Positions 1 to 8,052 of a stretch of 64,000 bases of DNA are shown piece by piece (position 1 is the stretch's first letter; every line of letters starts with the position of its first letter). The translations under genes were made by a program, and so were the position numbers. The stretch covers positions 620,001 to 684,000 of the forward strand of contig NZ_CP077093.1 in the NCBI RefSeq assembly GCF_014268755.2, given 5' to 3'. The notes under the pieces were generated by a model. It did no database searches. It worked only from the letters and a program-made list of their open reading frames with translations, and was not told the origin of the DNA. Source of the stretch: Pseudomonas vanderleydeniana (GTDB lineage: Bacteria; Pseudomonadota; Gammaproteobacteria; Pseudomonadales; Pseudomonadaceae).

Positions 1-1
1 C

Positions 2-706
2 CCGAAAGGCGCCTACCTGCTGGTATTCGACCCGCTGGACGGCTCGTCGAACATCGACATCAACGCTCCGGTCGGTACCATCTTCTCCGTACTGCGCTGC
101 CCGAACGAATACCTGAGCCAGAACGAAGCGCTGAACGAAAAGGCCTTCCTGCAGCCAGGCACCCAGCAGGTCGCTGCCGGCTACGCGATCTACGGCCCGC
201 AGACCATGCTGATCCTGACCCTGGGCAATGGCGTCAAGGGCTTCACCCTGGACCGCGAAATGGGCAGCTTCGTGCTGACCCACGAAGACATCACCATCCC
301 GGCCTCCACCCAGGAGTTCGCGATCAACATGTCCAACCAGCGCCACTGGGAAGCCCCGGTACAGCGTTATGTCGAAGAGCTGCTGGCCGGTGACACCGGT
401 CCGCTGAAGAAGAACTACAACATGCGCTGGGTGGCCGCGATGGTTGCCGACGTGCACCGCATCCTGACCCGTGGTGGCCTGTTCATGTACCCACGCGACA
501 GCCGTGAGCCGTCCAAGCCAGGCAAACTGCGCCTGATGTACGAAGCCAACCCGATGTCCTTCCTGATCGAGCAGGCTGGCGGCGCCTCCACTGACGGCCA
601 CCAGCGCATTCTCGACATCCAGCCCGAGGGCCTGCACCAGCGCGTGGCAGTGTTCCTGGGTTCGAAGGAAGAAGTGGAGCGGGTTACCGCTTACCACAAG
701 GCGTAA
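2..706 (+). CDS. fbp: Fructose-1,6-bisphosphatase class I, 3' part
   Basis: This is the C-terminal part of FBPase, which hydrolyses fructose-1,6-bisphosphate to fructose-6-phosphate in gluconeogenesis. The reading frame is open from base 2, so the gene begins upstream of the window. The metal and phosphate site [10 protein letters not shown] is encoded at about bases 32-61, followed by the conserved [10 protein letters not shown] stretch. Further conserved blocks are [19 protein letters not shown] and the sugar-phosphate binding [21 protein letters not shown]. The C-terminus is intact and ends in a normal stop. Gluconeogenesis is essential for growth on amino and organic acids, which suits a genus that prefers those substrates. 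The DUF924 gene follows after only 3 bases and is probably co-transcribed. The identification is very secure; only the 5' end is missing. Confidence 0.97.
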   Translation, partial: PKGAYLLVFDPLDGSSNIDINAPVGTIFSVLRCPNEYLSQNEALNEKAFLQPGTQQVAAGYAIYGPQTMLILTLGNGVKGFTLDREMGSFVLTHEDITIPASTQEFAINMSNQRHWEAPVQRYVEELLAGDTGPLKKNYNMRWVAAMVADVHRILTRGGLFMYPRDSREPSKPGKLRLMYEANPMSFLIEQAGGASTDGHQRILDIQPEGLHQRVAVFLGSKEEVERVTAYHKA

Positions 707-709
707 CCC

Positions 710-1312
710 ATGTCCGCGCCCTGGCAGCCTCTGCTCGAATGGTGGTTCGGTCCAGCCGAAACGCCCAGCGAGATCGAGGCTGACAAGGGCCGGTTGTGGT
801 TCGGCAAGCGTGACAGCCAGGACCTCGAGGCGCGTGAGCGCTTTGGGGACTGGGTCGAGCAGGCCCTGGCCGGCGGATTGACCGAATGGACGCAATGTCC
901 GCAGGGTTGGCTGGCCGTGGTGCTGCTGCTCGATCAACTGCCGCGGATGATCTTCCGCGATACTCCCAGGGCCTTTTCCGGTGACGCCCGCGCCCAGGCG
1001 CTGGTCGCGCAGGGGATTGCCGCCGATTTCGACCGGCAGCTGCCGGCGATGCAGCGCTCCTTCATCTACCTGGTGTTCGAGCATTGCGAGCTGCTGGCGG
1101 CGCAGAACGAGGCGGTGTCGCGGTTCGCGGCGTTGTTGCGCGAGCAGCCGGAGGACCAGCGGGCGGTGTTCGCCAGCCAGCTGGATTATGCCGAGCGGCA
1201 CCAGAAGGTCATTGCCCGGTTCGGGCGTTTTCCCCATCGCAACGCCATCCTCGGGCGCGAATCCACGGCCGAGGAAGTGGCGTTTCTGCATGAGCCGGGT
1301 TCGCGCTTCTAG
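710..1312 (+). CDS. DUF924 family protein
   Basis: A 200-residue soluble protein of the DUF924 family, which is all-helical and related to TPR-like folds; its biochemical role is not established. Family signatures are visible: an N-terminal LEWWFGP, the central LLLDQLPRMIFRDTPRAFSGDARA and the later YLVFEHCEL. No signal peptide or membrane segment is seen, so it is presumably cytoplasmic. The ATG lies 3 bases after the fbp stop, which suggests co-transcription with fbp. The last residues HEPGSRF are typical of the family. The family assignment is firm; I assign no function. Confidence 0.85.
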   Translation: MSAPWQPLLEWWFGPAETPSEIEADKGRLWFGKRDSQDLEARERFGDWVEQALAGGLTEWTQCPQGWLAVVLLLDQLPRMIFRDTPRAFSGDARAQALVAQGIAADFDRQLPAMQRSFIYLVFEHCELLAAQNEAVSRFAALLREQPEDQRAVFASQLDYAERHQKVIARFGRFPHRNAILGRESTAEEVAFLHEPGSRF

Positions 1313-1356
1313 CCCTTTCGCCTGCTGAATGGCCTGTTGTTGCCAGCGAGCTTTCT

Positions 1357-1489
1357 GTGGTGAGCGGGCTTGCCCGCGCTGGGCTGCGAAGCAGTCCTAA
1401 AACCAGACCCCGCGTATTGTCAGACTGAAACGCGCCAGCCGGTTTGCGACTGCTTCGCAGTCGAGCGCGGGCAAGCCCGCTCGCCACAG
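1357..1489. repeat. REPIN (two inverted REP hairpins)
   Basis: Two REP sequences in opposite orientation, GTGAGCGGGCTTGCCCGCGC at the left end and GCGCGGGCAAGCCCGCTCGC at the right, flank about 80 bases of variable sequence. The element lies in the convergent gap between the DUF924 gene and the chemoreceptor gene. It belongs to the same class as the elements near 14.3, 17.7 and 55.1-55.8 kb. Such elements are non-autonomous and are mobilised by RAYT transposases encoded elsewhere; no RAYT gene is in the window. Confidence 0.85.
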
Positions 1490-1530
1490 GGGATCCGTGT
1501 GCCCGCAAGGCGGTACTGCCTGGCAGGCCT

Positions 1531-1557
1531 GTAGGAGCAGGGCTCGCCCGCGAAGGC
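1531..1557. repeat. Single REP half-element
   Basis: GTAGGAGCAGGGCTCGCCCG followed by CGAAGGC is a solitary copy of the second REP type (core GTAGGAGCGGGCTTGCCCGC). It lies just beyond the 3' end of the chemoreceptor gene. No inverted partner is close enough to form a clear REPIN. Confidence 0.6.
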
Positions 1558-1570
1558 GCCGGCGCGGTCG

Positions 1571-3463
1571 TCAGATCCGGAAACTGCCCACCAGGTGCTT
1601 CAGGCGTGCTGCCTGCTGCTCCAGGTCCGCACAGGCACGCAGGGTCGCCTGCAGGTTTTCCACGCCTTCCTGGTTAAGGGTGTTGATCTCGTTGATGTCG
1701 ACGTTGATCGATTCGACCACGGCGGTCTGCTCCTCGGTCGCGGTCGCCACCGACTGGTTCATGCCGTCGATCTCGCCGATCCGCTGGGTCACGCTGCCCA
1801 GGCGTTCACCGGCCTGGTTGGCGATACCGACGCTGTTTTCGCTCTGGCGCTGACTGTCGGTCATGATGGTGACCGCTTCGCGGGCACCGACCTGCAGTTC
1901 CTCGATCATCTTCTGCACCTGTTGCGCCGAGTCCTGGGTGCGGTGGGCGAGGTTGCGCACTTCGTCGGCGACCACGGCAAAGCCGCGGCCGGCTTCACCG
2001 GCCCGGGCCGCCTCGATGGCCGCATTGAGCGCCAGCAGGTTGGTCTGCTGGGAAATGCTGGTGATCACTTCGAGGATCTGCCCGATGTTCACCGTGTTGG
2101 CGTTCAGCGTCTCGATATTGCCGCAGGAGTCGCTGATCTGCGCCGACAGCTGCTGCATCGCGCTGATGGTCTTGTCCACCACCTGCTGGCCGTCTTCGGC
2201 GAGGTTGCGCGCGTCGCTCGAATGCTGCGAGGCGAGGGCGGCGTTCTGGGCGATTTCCTGGGCGGCGGCCCCGAGCTGGTTGATTGCCGCGGCGACGCTG
2301 CTGGTGCGACTGGCCTGTTGGTCGGAGTTGAACATCGACGAGTTGGAGGCGCTGACCACGCGCAGGGCGACTTCGTTGACCTGGCCCGTGGCCGAGGCCA
2401 CTTCGCGGATCGAGGTGTGGATACGCTCGACGAAACGGTTGAACGACATGCCCAGGGTGCCGAACTCGTCATGGCCGTGGATGGTCAGGCGCTTGGTCAG
2501 GTCGCCTTCACCTTCAGCGATGTCATGCATGGCCCGGCCCATCAGGTGCAGCGGTTGCATCAGGACGCGGATCAGCATGCCGAGCAGGGCGATGATGATC
2601 ACCACCGCAATCAGCATGGCAACGATCGCCGAGGTACGGAACTCGCTGAGCATCGAGAAGGCGGTGTCCTGGTCCAGCACCAGGGCCACGTACCAGTCGG
2701 CCGAGGGCACGCCGTTGACGTGGGTGAAGGAGATGAACTGGGTCTTGCCGGCCACCGTCACTTCCTTCAGGCCGGGGCTGATCTTCGGGGTGTCGCCCGG
2801 ATAGGCCTCGGCGAGGTTCTTGAGGATCAGCTTGCTGTCCGGGTGGATCAGGATCTTGCCGTCGGCGCTGACGATGAAGGCGTGGCCGTGGCCGCCGAAG
2901 TTCAGCGAGTTGATGATGGCGCTGACGCTGCCCAGGTCGATGTCGGCGCCGGTCACGCCGATGAACTTGCCTTCATGCTGCACCGGGGTGGCGAGGGTGA
3001 TCACCAGCTTGCCCGACGAGGCGGCGATGTAGGGTTCGGTGACGATGGTCTGCTGCGCGGCATTGGCGGCCTTGTACCAGCCGCGGGCGCGCGGGTCATA
3101 GTCGGCGGGGCGATTGCCGGTCGGCACCGAGAACATCACGCCTTCCTGGCTGCCGAAGTAGCTCAGCTGGAAGTTGCCGGTGTAGGCGGGCAGGCCGACC
3201 GCACGCTTGAGGCTGTCGGCGGAGCTGCCGTCCACGGCGATCTGTTGCGACAGCGACTGCAACAGCTGGATGCGGCTTTCCAGCCAGGTCTGGATGTTGC
3301 TGGTGGTCAGGCTGCCCAGCTCCTGCATCGACGCCTGGGTGCTGTTGTACAGCGCCTGGCGCTGGCGGTAGTCGTTGAACAGGATGAAGCAGGCGAACGC
3401 CACGGCGACCACGAGGGCCGCAGCCAGGAGAATCTTGTGGCTGAATTTGAGGTTTCTGGTCAT
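1571..3463 (-). CDS. Methyl-accepting chemotaxis protein, dCache amino-acid receptor type
   Basis: A 630-residue transmembrane chemoreceptor. TM1 is at about residues 8-30, the periplasmic dCache_1 sensor at 35-275, TM2 at 278-302, a HAMP domain follows, and the cytoplasmic signalling domain carries the hairpin tip [20 protein letters not shown]. The sensor has YDPRARGWY (Y122, R127, W129, Y130), then Y145 and D174. These match, shifted by one, the residues that bind the amino-acid backbone in P. aeruginosa PctA. It is therefore predicted to sense amino acids and signal through CheA/CheW. The chosen ATG begins [10 protein letters not shown]; an upstream in-frame ATG would add 28 residues without signal-peptide character. 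There is no C-terminal CheR-binding pentapeptide. The ligand range cannot be read from sequence. Confidence 0.92.
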   Translation of the reverse strand: MTRNLKFSHKILLAAALVVAVAFACFILFNDYRQRQALYNSTQASMQELGSLTTSNIQTWLESRIQLLQSLSQQIAVDGSSADSLKRAVGLPAYTGNFQLSYFGSQEGVMFSVPTGNRPADYDPRARGWYKAANAAQQTIVTEPYIAASSGKLVITLATPVQHEGKFIGVTGADIDLGSVSAIINSLNFGGHGHAFIVSADGKILIHPDSKLILKNLAEAYPGDTPKISPGLKEVTVAGKTQFISFTHVNGVPSADWYVALVLDQDTAFSMLSEFRTSAIVAMLIAVVIIIALLGMLIRVLMQPLHLMGRAMHDIAEGEGDLTKRLTIHGHDEFGTLGMSFNRFVERIHTSIREVASATGQVNEVALRVVSASNSSMFNSDQQASRTSSVAAAINQLGAAAQEIAQNAALASQHSSDARNLAEDGQQVVDKTISAMQQLSAQISDSCGNIETLNANTVNIGQILEVITSISQQTNLLALNAAIEAARAGEAGRGFAVVADEVRNLAHRTQDSAQQVQKMIEELQVGAREAVTIMTDSQRQSENSVGIANQAGERLGSVTQRIGEIDGMNQSVATATEEQTAVVESINVDINEINTLNQEGVENLQATLRACADLEQQAARLKHLVGSFRI

Positions 3464-3736
3464 GAAATGGCTGTCTGCAGAGGACGGGTCAACTAGGGGG
3501 CGACAATTTGCCACGTTTGATGGCGTCGCGCCTCTATATCTCGACACACACGTGTTAAAGATTAGTTTCTTGACGGTAAAGCCGACGAAATGCCTGTTCC
3601 GCCCGCAAAAGTGCTGATCTGCAAAGGAAAGCCCTGTAAGAAAAGCTCGTAGGCTCGGGAACCAGATGGCGGTTTTCTCTTCTAAGCTTGCGGTAGGCCC
3701 CCGCGCCGACCTTTTCGTCCCCAGGAGTTTCTCCCC

Positions 3737-3991
3737 ATGTCGTTGCGCTCTCTCGCTCTGTTGTCGTTCTGCGTGCTGCTGGCCGCCTGCAGCAAGGTCA
3801 ACCAGGCCAATTACTCGAAACTGTCCACGGGCATGCCCAAGGCCGAAGTCGAGGCACTGCTTGGTTCACCGTCCGATTGTTCCGGCGCGCTGGGGATGTC
3901 CAGTTGTACCTGGGGTGACAAGAACAGCTTTATCAGCGTGCAGTACGCCGGTGACAAAGTCCTGATGTTTTCCGGGCAAGGCCTGAAGTAA
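3737..3991 (+). CDS. Small DUF3862/SmpA-like lipoprotein
   Basis: An 84-residue lipoprotein. The N-terminus [18 protein letters not shown] carries a lipobox LAAC with the lipidated cysteine at residue 18. The mature part [19 protein letters not shown] resembles the start of SmpA/OmlA and DUF3862 domains, and two cysteines around [10 protein letters not shown] may form a disulphide. AGGAG lies about 10 bases before the ATG. It precedes a lipocalin lipoprotein gene by 31 bases on the same strand, so the two probably form an envelope-lipoprotein operon. Its function is unknown; BamE-like domains often bind other envelope proteins, but that is only an analogy. Confidence 0.8.
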   Translation: MSLRSLALLSFCVLLAACSKVNQANYSKLSTGMPKAEVEALLGSPSDCSGALGMSSCTWGDKNSFISVQYAGDKVLMFSGQGLK

Positions 3992-4022
3992 ACCGGGGCG
4001 CAAGCCCTCGGGAGAAGAAGAA

Positions 4023-4580
4023 ATGTTGCGTCTAGTGGTTACTCTTTTGGCTGGCTTGTTGCTGGCCGGTTGCGCTACGTCCGGTGACGATCTGGCGCCC
4101 AAGACTGCGGGTCACGTCGACCTCAAGCGCTACCAGGGCACCTGGTACGAACTGGCGCGGATGCCGATGTATTTCCAGCGCAACTGCGCCCAATCCGAGG
4201 CCCGCTATAGCCTGATGCCCGACGGCCGGATGGCGGTGTTCAACCGCTGCCTGACCGAGCAGTGGACCTGGGAAGAGGCCAAGGGCACCGCGACACCGCA
4301 GGTCGAAGGGCAGACCGACAAGCTCTGGGTGCGTTTCGACAACTGGTTCACCGCACTGCTGCCGGGCGTAGCCAAGGGTAACTACTGGATACTCTACGTC
4401 AGCGATGACTACCACAACGCGATTGTCGGCGACCCGAGCCGGCGCTACCTGTGGCTGTTGTCCCGCAGTCCCAAGGTCAATGCCGATACCCGCGAGGACC
4501 TGCTGAGCCGGGCGCGCCAGCAGGGGTATGACACCACCCGGCTGATCTGGCGCACGCCGGATTCGAAAATGCCCAACTGA
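4023..4580 (+). CDS. blc: Outer-membrane lipocalin (Blc family)
   Basis: A 185-residue lipocalin lipoprotein. The signal sequence ends in lipobox LAGC (Cys17). The lipocalin signature GTWYELARMP occurs near residue 40, and the late strand motif DYHNAIVGDPSRRYLWLLSR is typical of bacterial Blc and apolipoprotein-D-like proteins. Blc binds fatty acids or lysophospholipids and is thought to help membrane repair under stress. The absence of Asp at +2 after the lipid cysteine favours outer-membrane sorting. GGGAGAAG precedes the ATG. It lies downstream of the small lipoprotein gene and convergent with hutF. The family call is firm; the exact ligand is unknown. Confidence 0.9.
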   Translation: MLRLVVTLLAGLLLAGCATSGDDLAPKTAGHVDLKRYQGTWYELARMPMYFQRNCAQSEARYSLMPDGRMAVFNRCLTEQWTWEEAKGTATPQVEGQTDKLWVRFDNWFTALLPGVAKGNYWILYVSDDYHNAIVGDPSRRYLWLLSRSPKVNADTREDLLSRARQQGYDTTRLIWRTPDSKMPN

Positions 4581-4602
4581 TCTGACTGGCCAGCACATTC
4601 CC

Positions 4603-4687
4603 TGTAGGAGCCGGGCTTGCCCGCGAATGCGTCCGTTCAGGCGGCGCAGGGCATGAGGGCCTGTTCATGGGCAAGCCCGGCTTACAG
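4603..4687. repeat. Imperfect REP pair
   Basis: CTGTAGGAGCCGGGCTTGCC at the left and GGGCAAGCCCGGCTTACAG at the right are inverted copies around a short variable centre. The element fills the convergent gap between the lipocalin gene and hutF, where it could serve both as a bidirectional terminator. Confidence 0.7.
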
Positions 4688-4699
4688 CCATGTGGGGAG

Positions 4700-6064
4700 T
4701 CAGTTCAGCAGTTCACGCAACACCTGGGCAAACGCCCGCGCGCTGTCTTCCTCCGCCGCATGCCGGCCGCCGCGTACCACCCACTGGCCGTTGACCATCA
4801 CCTCGCGTACCTGGCGATCGCCGCCGGCGAACAGCCAGCGGTTGAGAATGCCGTCACCCTCGGCTGTCGCCAGGTACGGGTCGTTGCCATCGAGCACCAG
4901 CCAGTCGGCGCGCTTGCCCACCTCCAGTCCGCCAATGGCCTGGCCCAGCGCCTGGGCGCCGCCTTCCAGTGCGGCATCGAACAGCGTGCGCCCGACCATC
5001 GGCTGGTCGGCCCGGTATAGGCGATTGCGGCGCTGGTCGCGCAGGCGCTGGCCATATTCCAGCCAGCGCAGCTCCTCGACCACGCTCAGCGAGACATGGC
5101 TGTCGGAGCCGATGCCCAGTCGCCCGCCCTGGGCGAGGAAGTCCACTGCCGGGAAGATCCCGTCGCCGAGGTTGGCCTCGGTGGTCAGGCACAGGCCTGC
5201 AATCGCCTGGCTGCGGGCCATGCGGCTGACTTCCTCGGCATTGGCGTGGGTGGCATGTACCAGGCACCAGCGCGGGTCCACTTCGACGTTGTCGTAGAGC
5301 CATTGCAGCGGACGCTTGCCGCTCCAGGCCAGGCAGTCGTCGACTTCCTTCTGTTGTTCGGCGATGTGAATATGCACCGGGCATTGCCGGTCGCTGGCCG
5401 CCAGCACTTCGCTGATCTGCTGCGGAGTGACCGCCCGCAACGAATGGAAGCACAGGCCGAGGGCCTGGGCTGGCTGGCTTGCCAGCAACGGCTGCAGACG
5501 TGCCTGCAATTTCAGGTAGTTCTCGGTGCTGTTGATGAAGCGCCGCTGGCCGTCGCTGGGCGCCTGGCCACCAAATCCGGAGTGGCTGTAGAGCACTGGC
5601 AGCAGGGTCAGGCCGATGCCGGCGTCCGTGGCCGCCTGGCTGATGCGCAGGGCCAGTTCGGCCGGGTCGGCGTAAGGCTGGCCGTGGGTATCGTGGTGTA
5701 CATAATGGAACTCGGCCACCGAGGTATAGCCGGCCTTGAGCATCTCGATATAGAGCTGGCGGGCGATGATGCCCATCTGCTCCGGGCTGATCCTGCCCAC
5801 CAGCCGGTACATCAGGTCGCGCCAGGTCCAGAAGCTGTCGTTCGGGTTGCCGGCCACTTCCGCCAGCCCGGCCATCGCCCGCTGGAAGGCGTGGGAGTGC
5901 AGGTTCGGCATGCCTGGCAGCAGCGGGCCGCCCAGCCGTTCGGCGGCTTGTGCGGCGGAGTTGGCCTCGACCCGGGTCAGTACGCCCTGGGCGTCGACCT
6001 CGAGCAATACGTTCCTGGCCCATCCACTAGGCAGCAGCGCGCGTTCGGCAAAGAAGGCGGACAT
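4700..6064 (-). CDS. hutF: Formimidoylglutamate deiminase
   Basis: HutF hydrolyses N-formimino-L-glutamate to N-formyl-L-glutamate and ammonia, step four of the five-step histidine pathway. The 454-residue protein is an amidohydrolase-superfamily TIM barrel. Metal-ligand motifs are LHSH (H56, H58), HIHIAE (H233), LVHATH (H270) and GSDSHVS (D321), each within one residue of the ligands known in the P. aeruginosa enzyme. The gene is divergent from hutC, and a palindromic HutC operator candidate lies about 27-42 bases upstream of its ATG. Presence of hutF together with hutG defines the five-step rather than the four-step (formamide-releasing) route. Confidence 0.96.
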   Translation of the reverse strand: MSAFFAERALLPSGWARNVLLEVDAQGVLTRVEANSAAQAAERLGGPLLPGMPNLHSHAFQRAMAGLAEVAGNPNDSFWTWRDLMYRLVGRISPEQMGIIARQLYIEMLKAGYTSVAEFHYVHHDTHGQPYADPAELALRISQAATDAGIGLTLLPVLYSHSGFGGQAPSDGQRRFINSTENYLKLQARLQPLLASQPAQALGLCFHSLRAVTPQQISEVLAASDRQCPVHIHIAEQQKEVDDCLAWSGKRPLQWLYDNVEVDPRWCLVHATHANAEEVSRMARSQAIAGLCLTTEANLGDGIFPAVDFLAQGGRLGIGSDSHVSLSVVEELRWLEYGQRLRDQRRNRLYRADQPMVGRTLFDAALEGGAQALGQAIGGLEVGKRADWLVLDGNDPYLATAEGDGILNRWLFAGGDRQVREVMVNGQWVVRGGRHAAEEDSARAFAQVLRELLN

Positions 6065-6090
6065 GGTTCAGCACCCCATCGTGTGTTATT

Positions 6091-6106
6091 TGTATATACA
6101 TATACA
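6091..6106. promoter_or_regulatory. Candidate HutC operator, hutF-hutC intergenic region
   Basis: TGTATATACATATACA contains inverted arms TGTATA and TATACA around TACA, and the left ten bases TGTATATACA are themselves a perfect palindrome. This form is typical of HutC/FarR-subfamily GntR operators. Its place between the divergent hutF and hutC genes suggests that HutC represses both hutF and its own operon and is released by urocanate. No clear -35/-10 pair was identified for either gene. Confidence 0.7.
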
Positions 6107-6205
6107 GACGTTTGCGTGCCCGGTAAACTCCGGCAAGCTGGTATCCTGTCCACGAATCCGTGGGACATGACACCTGCCACCCCTAGAACCGAACAAGGAT
6201 TTCCT

Positions 6206-6955
6206 GTGCCGACTCCGCCTGCCAACAACCCGCTGGCTGCCCAAATGGGCGAAAGTCCGGCGCCGTTATATGCCCGCGTCAAACAGATGATCACCCAGCA
6301 GATCGACAGTGGGAACTGGCCGCCGCACTACCGCGTGCCGTCCGAGAGCGAACTGGTGGAACAGCTGGGCTACAGCCGCATGACCATCAACCGTGCCCTG
6401 CGGGAAATGACCGCCGAAGGCCTGCTGGTGCGCATGCAGGGTGTCGGCACCTTCGTCGCCGAGCCCAAGACCCAGTCGGCGCTGTTCGAGGTGCACAACA
6501 TTGCCGACGAGATCGCCTCGCGCGGTCATCGCCATACCTGCAAGATCATCACCCTCGGTGAAGAGGTCGCCGGCTCCGAGCGCGCCGTGGCATTGGACAT
6601 GCGCGAGGGACAGAAGGTCTTTCACTCGCTGATCGTGCATTTCGAGAACGACATTCCGGTGCAGATCGAGGACCGCTTCGTCAACGCGCTGGTGGCGCCG
6701 GACTACCTCAAGCAGGATTTCACCCTGCAGACGCCCTACGCCTACCTGTCCCAGGTCGCACCGTTGACCGAGGGCGAGCATGTGGTCGAGGCGATTCTCG
6801 CCGATGCCACCGAGTGCGAGTTGCTGCAGATCGAGCGGAGCGAGCCGTGCCTGATGATTCGCCGGCGGACCTGGTCCGGTCGCCAGCCGGTGACGGCCGC
6901 CCGGTTGATCCACCCCGGTTCCCGTCATCGTCTGGAAGGACGCTTTACCAAATGA
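6206..6955 (+). CDS. hutC: Histidine utilisation repressor (GntR family)
   Basis: HutC represses the hut genes and is relieved by urocanate. The protein of about 249 residues has an N-terminal winged helix-turn-helix (VPSESELVEQLGYSRMTINR, then ALREMTAEGLLVRMQGVGTF) and a C-terminal UTRA effector domain containing FHSLIVHFENDIPVQIEDR. The GTG start is chosen because AAGGA lies 6 bases upstream and the product starts MPTPPANN; an upstream in-frame ATG at 6167 lacks such a site. It overlaps hutD by 4 bases (ATGA), so the two are translationally coupled. Two operator-like palindromes flank the hutF-hutC-hutD block. Confidence 0.94.
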   Translation: MPTPPANNPLAAQMGESPAPLYARVKQMITQQIDSGNWPPHYRVPSESELVEQLGYSRMTINRALREMTAEGLLVRMQGVGTFVAEPKTQSALFEVHNIADEIASRGHRHTCKIITLGEEVAGSERAVALDMREGQKVFHSLIVHFENDIPVQIEDRFVNALVAPDYLKQDFTLQTPYAYLSQVAPLTEGEHVVEAILADATECELLQIERSEPCLMIRRRTWSGRQPVTAARLIHPGSRHRLEGRFTK

Positions 6956-7530
6956 GTTCACTGAAAGTCTTGCGTGCGGCGGATTACCCGCGCATGCCAT
7001 GGAAAAACGGCGGTGGCAGCACCGAGGAAATCACTCGCGACGAAGGCGAGGGGCTGGACGGTTTCGGCTGGCGCCTGTCGATCGCCGATATCGGTGAGTC
7101 GGGTGGCTTTTCCAGCTTTGCCGGTTATGAGCGGATCATTACCGTGCTGCAGGGCGCGGGCATGACCCTGCAGGTCGACGGCCAGCGCACTCGCGCATTG
7201 CTGCCACTGGACCCGTTTGCCTTCAGTGGTGCGAGCCAGGTCGGCTGCACGCTGCTCGACGGACCGATCCGCGACTTCAACCTGATCTACGCCCCGGATC
7301 GCTACAGTGCCCGGCTGCAATGGCTGGAGGCCGCGCAACCCAAGCGCTTCTTTACGTCGGCGGCGGTGCTGCTGATCTTCAGTGTCAGCGACCAGTTGCA
7401 TGTCGGCCTGGCCGACAATGGTTACGAAGTGCTCGGCCGGCATGACTGCCTGCGGCTGGACGGTAACGCCGGGCTTCAGGAAGTGGCGGTCACTGGCCGT
7501 TGCTGTGTGATCGAACTGATTCCTGCCTGA
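6952..7530 (+). CDS. hutD: HutD family cupin-like protein
   Basis: A 192-residue cupin-type protein of the HutD/Ves family, with the hallmark N-terminal MPWKNGGGSTEEI and the later GWRLSIADI and FSSFAGYERIITVLQG. HutD is not a pathway enzyme. Work in P. fluorescens, as I recall it, suggests a governor role limiting hut expression, and structural work suggested binding of a small pathway intermediate. I cannot verify either from sequence. Its ATG overlaps the hutC stop, and translational coupling to hutC supports a regulatory role. The family call is secure; the mechanism is unknown. Confidence 0.92.
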   Translation: MSSLKVLRAADYPRMPWKNGGGSTEEITRDEGEGLDGFGWRLSIADIGESGGFSSFAGYERIITVLQGAGMTLQVDGQRTRALLPLDPFAFSGASQVGCTLLDGPIRDFNLIYAPDRYSARLQWLEAAQPKRFFTSAAVLLIFSVSDQLHVGLADNGYEVLGRHDCLRLDGNAGLQEVAVTGRCCVIELIPA

Positions 7531-7586
7531 TTCTGCTGTATCCCCCACTCTATTTGGGGCATCCCCGGCTCCCACCGTAGGTGGCC

Positions 7587-7696
7587 CGATCGTTCCCACG
7601 CTCTGCGTGGGAACGCCTCTCAGGACGCTCGGCGTCCGCTCTTGTGACGCAGAGCGTCACTGGGCTGCGTTTCCACGCGGAGCGTGGGAACGATCG
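7587..7696. repeat. Four-hairpin repeat cassette
   Basis: Four successive hairpins: 7591-7615 (CGTTCCCACGC, loop TCT, GCGTGGGAACG), 7623-7637 (GGACGC/GCGTCC), 7644-7660 (GTGACGC, loop AGA, GCGTCAC), and 7671-7690 (one mismatch). The outer arms CGATCGTTCCCACGCTC and its inverted copy also pair with each other, so the whole unit is one large inverted repeat. It differs from the GGCTTGCC-type REPs elsewhere in the window. It lies between hutD and the hutU promoter, where it could end hutCD transcription. Confidence 0.75.
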
Positions 7697-7726
7697 TATT
7701 AAGGATGGTTCCACTCGCACCCTTTT

Positions 7727-7770
7727 GTTACCGAACGCCCCAGCCTGGGGCAAAAAGCTGCCCCGGTAAC
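7727..7770. other. Nested hairpin upstream of the hutU promoter
   Basis: Outer arms GTTACCG (7727-7733) and CGGTAAC (7764-7770) enclose an inner stem GCCCCAG/CTGGGGC (7737-7743, 7745-7751) and an A-rich loop. It is part of the 522-base gap between hutD and hutU. The remaining bases of that gap, 7771-7851, show nothing else I can name. Confidence 0.4.
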
Positions 7771-7851
7771 AGCTTCCTGTATCCAGTCCCGCCTCGTCCT
7801 ACACATTCATTGCCCTCTCAAAGCCACGTCCCACGGCCCTTGGCGACTATT

Positions 7852-7867
7852 CTGAAGAATTCTTCAG
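7852..7867. promoter_or_regulatory. Perfect 16-base palindrome upstream of the hutU promoter
   Basis: CTGAAGAATTCTTCAG is a perfect inverted repeat starting 31 bases upstream of the sigma-54 type element. A dimeric regulator could bind here. CbrB or NtrC enhancer sites would be expected further upstream and have a different consensus, so the binder is unknown. Confidence 0.4.
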
Positions 7868-7882
7868 CGCACGTTTCTCAAG

Positions 7883-7899
7883 TTGGCCGCTTGATTGCA
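7883..7899 (+). promoter_or_regulatory. Sigma-54 promoter of hutU
   Basis: TTGGCCGCTTGATTGCA has GG at 7885-7886 and GC at 7897-7898 with exactly ten bases between, matching the -24/-12 pattern TGGCAC-N5-TTGCA. Transcription would start near 7910, inside the HutC operator candidate. Sigma-54 and CbrAB/NtrBC dependence of hutU is established for fluorescent pseudomonads. Confidence 0.75.
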
Positions 7900-7903
7900 T
7901 ATG

Positions 7904-7917
7904 CTTGTATGTACAAG
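7904..7917. promoter_or_regulatory. HutC operator of the hutU promoter
   Basis: CTTGTATGTACAAG has perfect inverted arms CTTGTA and TACAAG around TG. It overlaps the start point predicted from the adjacent sigma-54 element, so HutC binding would block open-complex formation or early transcription. It shares the TGTA...TACA core with the hutF-hutC operator. Confidence 0.8.
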
Positions 7918-8052
7918 TAAATATGTGTGCGTATGAGTCGATCAGGAACCGCTACGCACCCACCCCATTTCCCGCTTGTGATGGATGTAGCCGGCACAAG
8001 CTCGCTTGCCCACTGCCTGGGCGGGTTCGGACGATCGCAGAGGAGTTTTTTC

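Noticed and set aside
1595-3496. Long plus-strand open frame across the first chemoreceptor
   Set aside because: It is antisense to a gene with clear MCP domains; the translation is His/Gly/Asp-rich with no known motif, as expected from GC-rich third positions.
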